A stretch of 64,000 nt of DNA from Bacteroidales bacterium (lineage in GTDB: Bacteria; Bacteroidota; Bacteroidia; Bacteroidales; P3): the NCBI GenBank assembly GCA_009785505.1, contig WQWA01000001.1:62001-126000 (forward strand), given 5' to 3'. Numbering within the stretch: the first letter of the stretch is position 1; each line of letters starts with the position of its first letter. The translations under genes were made by a program, and so were the position numbers. This document shows, piece after piece, positions 63,864 through 64,000 of this stretch. The notes under the pieces were generated by a model. That model saw only the letters and a program-made list of their open reading frames with translations. It was not told the DNA's origin and did not search any database.

Positions 63864-63883
63864 TATCTAATGTCCTCCATATT

Positions 63884-64000
63884 TTATCCGTCTCTTGGTT
63901 CTGCTTCGGAAATTGCCATTTGAATTGCTCTTTGAATGGAATGTCTTCTTTCATCGCCGGCTCTCAAACTTGAGAAAGGAACACCGAAGTGAGCTCTCGA
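63884..64000 (-). CDS. C-terminal fragment of the gene upstream of exbD (5' end outside window)
   Basis: The open frame runs in from the window edge and ends at 63884, giving 38 residues: SRAHFGVPFSSLRAGDERR..., ending RDG. Bacteroidetes often carry exbB-X-exbD-exbD clusters, so this could be another ExbD or the small protein in between. The fragment is too short to decide. Confidence 0.45.
   Translation of the reverse strand, partial: SRAHFGVPFSSLRAGDERRHSIQRAIQMAISEAEPRDG

Noticed and set aside
1..64000. tRNA, rRNA, insertion sequence, integrase or CRISPR array
   Set aside because: None was recognised in any intergenic gap; gaps are short and hold promoters, hairpins or the structured-RNA candidate. 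A covariance-model tRNA scan could not be run.

Overview
The window reads as a chromosomal segment of an anaerobic member of the Bacteroidetes (Bacteroidota), most likely order Bacteroidales. The grounds are about twenty promoters with the phylum's -7 box TAnnTTTG (most often TATCTTTG), very few Shine-Dalgarno sequences, two secreted proteins with type IX secretion (T9SS) C-terminal sorting domains plus a PorW/SprE-like T9SS lipoprotein, glutaminyl-tRNA synthetase, an M56/TonB fusion, an arginine operon led by a GNAT gene, and a desulfoferrodoxin, which is typical of anaerobes. The DNA is AT-rich and densely coding. No rRNA, tRNA, CRISPR array or intact transposon was seen.

Layout. 1-6.0 kb: end of an outer-membrane barrel gene, a 1293-residue T9SS cargo built from nine degenerate repeats, and a lipoprotein amidohydrolase. 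6.1-10.5 kb: mnmA, then an unusual cassette of an ECF sigma factor with a membrane-spanning tail, a 'QWAG' repeat surface protein and a GIN-domain lipoprotein. 10.5-17.2 kb: cation efflux, adk-obg, desulfoferrodoxin, an S46 dipeptidyl-peptidase and an M20 dipeptidase. 17.3-20.4 kb: a BlaI-TlpA-BlaR1 operon with three operator dyads over its promoter; the BlaR1 protein carries a receptor-plug-like segment and a TonB C-terminal domain. 20.5-34.6 kb: secA, prfA, an intergenic structured-RNA candidate with a strong terminator, a barrel protein, a RhuM-type protein, pyrF, an SDR, pepP/glyA (interlocked divergent promoters) and glnS. 34.7-41.8 kb: a seven-gene arginine operon (GNAT-argG-argC-argD-argB-argE-argH) behind a structured leader with an ArgR-like dyad; argF is absent. 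42.0-44.6 kb: an M23-like/S41 peptidase whose 3' end overlaps the start of a wrecked radical-SAM peptide-maturase gene. 44.9-54.2 kb: lptG, a GH3-family protein, prs, an AddB-like nuclease, an Omp85-like protein, a TrmH methylase and lpxK. 54.3-64 kb: porW/sprE, polA, a PASTA protein, a second T9SS cargo, miaA and an exbD cluster running off the window.

The most notable genome-scale feature is a set of short palindromic repeat families. Some lie between genes, such as the GTAGGGGCG hairpins found mostly at convergent gene ends. Others are inserted in frame inside conserved genes (glnS, polA twice, blaR1, trmH), adding low-complexity residues without breaking the reading frame. Two copies of one family, in polA and blaR1, are read in the same frame and give nearly the same peptide. 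This resembles the protein-inserted palindromic elements known from Rickettsia.

The best candidate for an unusual system is the peptidase/radical-SAM pair at 42-44.6 kb. It looks like a natural-product (RiPP-like) locus in decay: the CxxxCxxC motif and the Cys-rich C-terminus of the maturase are still legible, but in different frames and with most of the middle missing.
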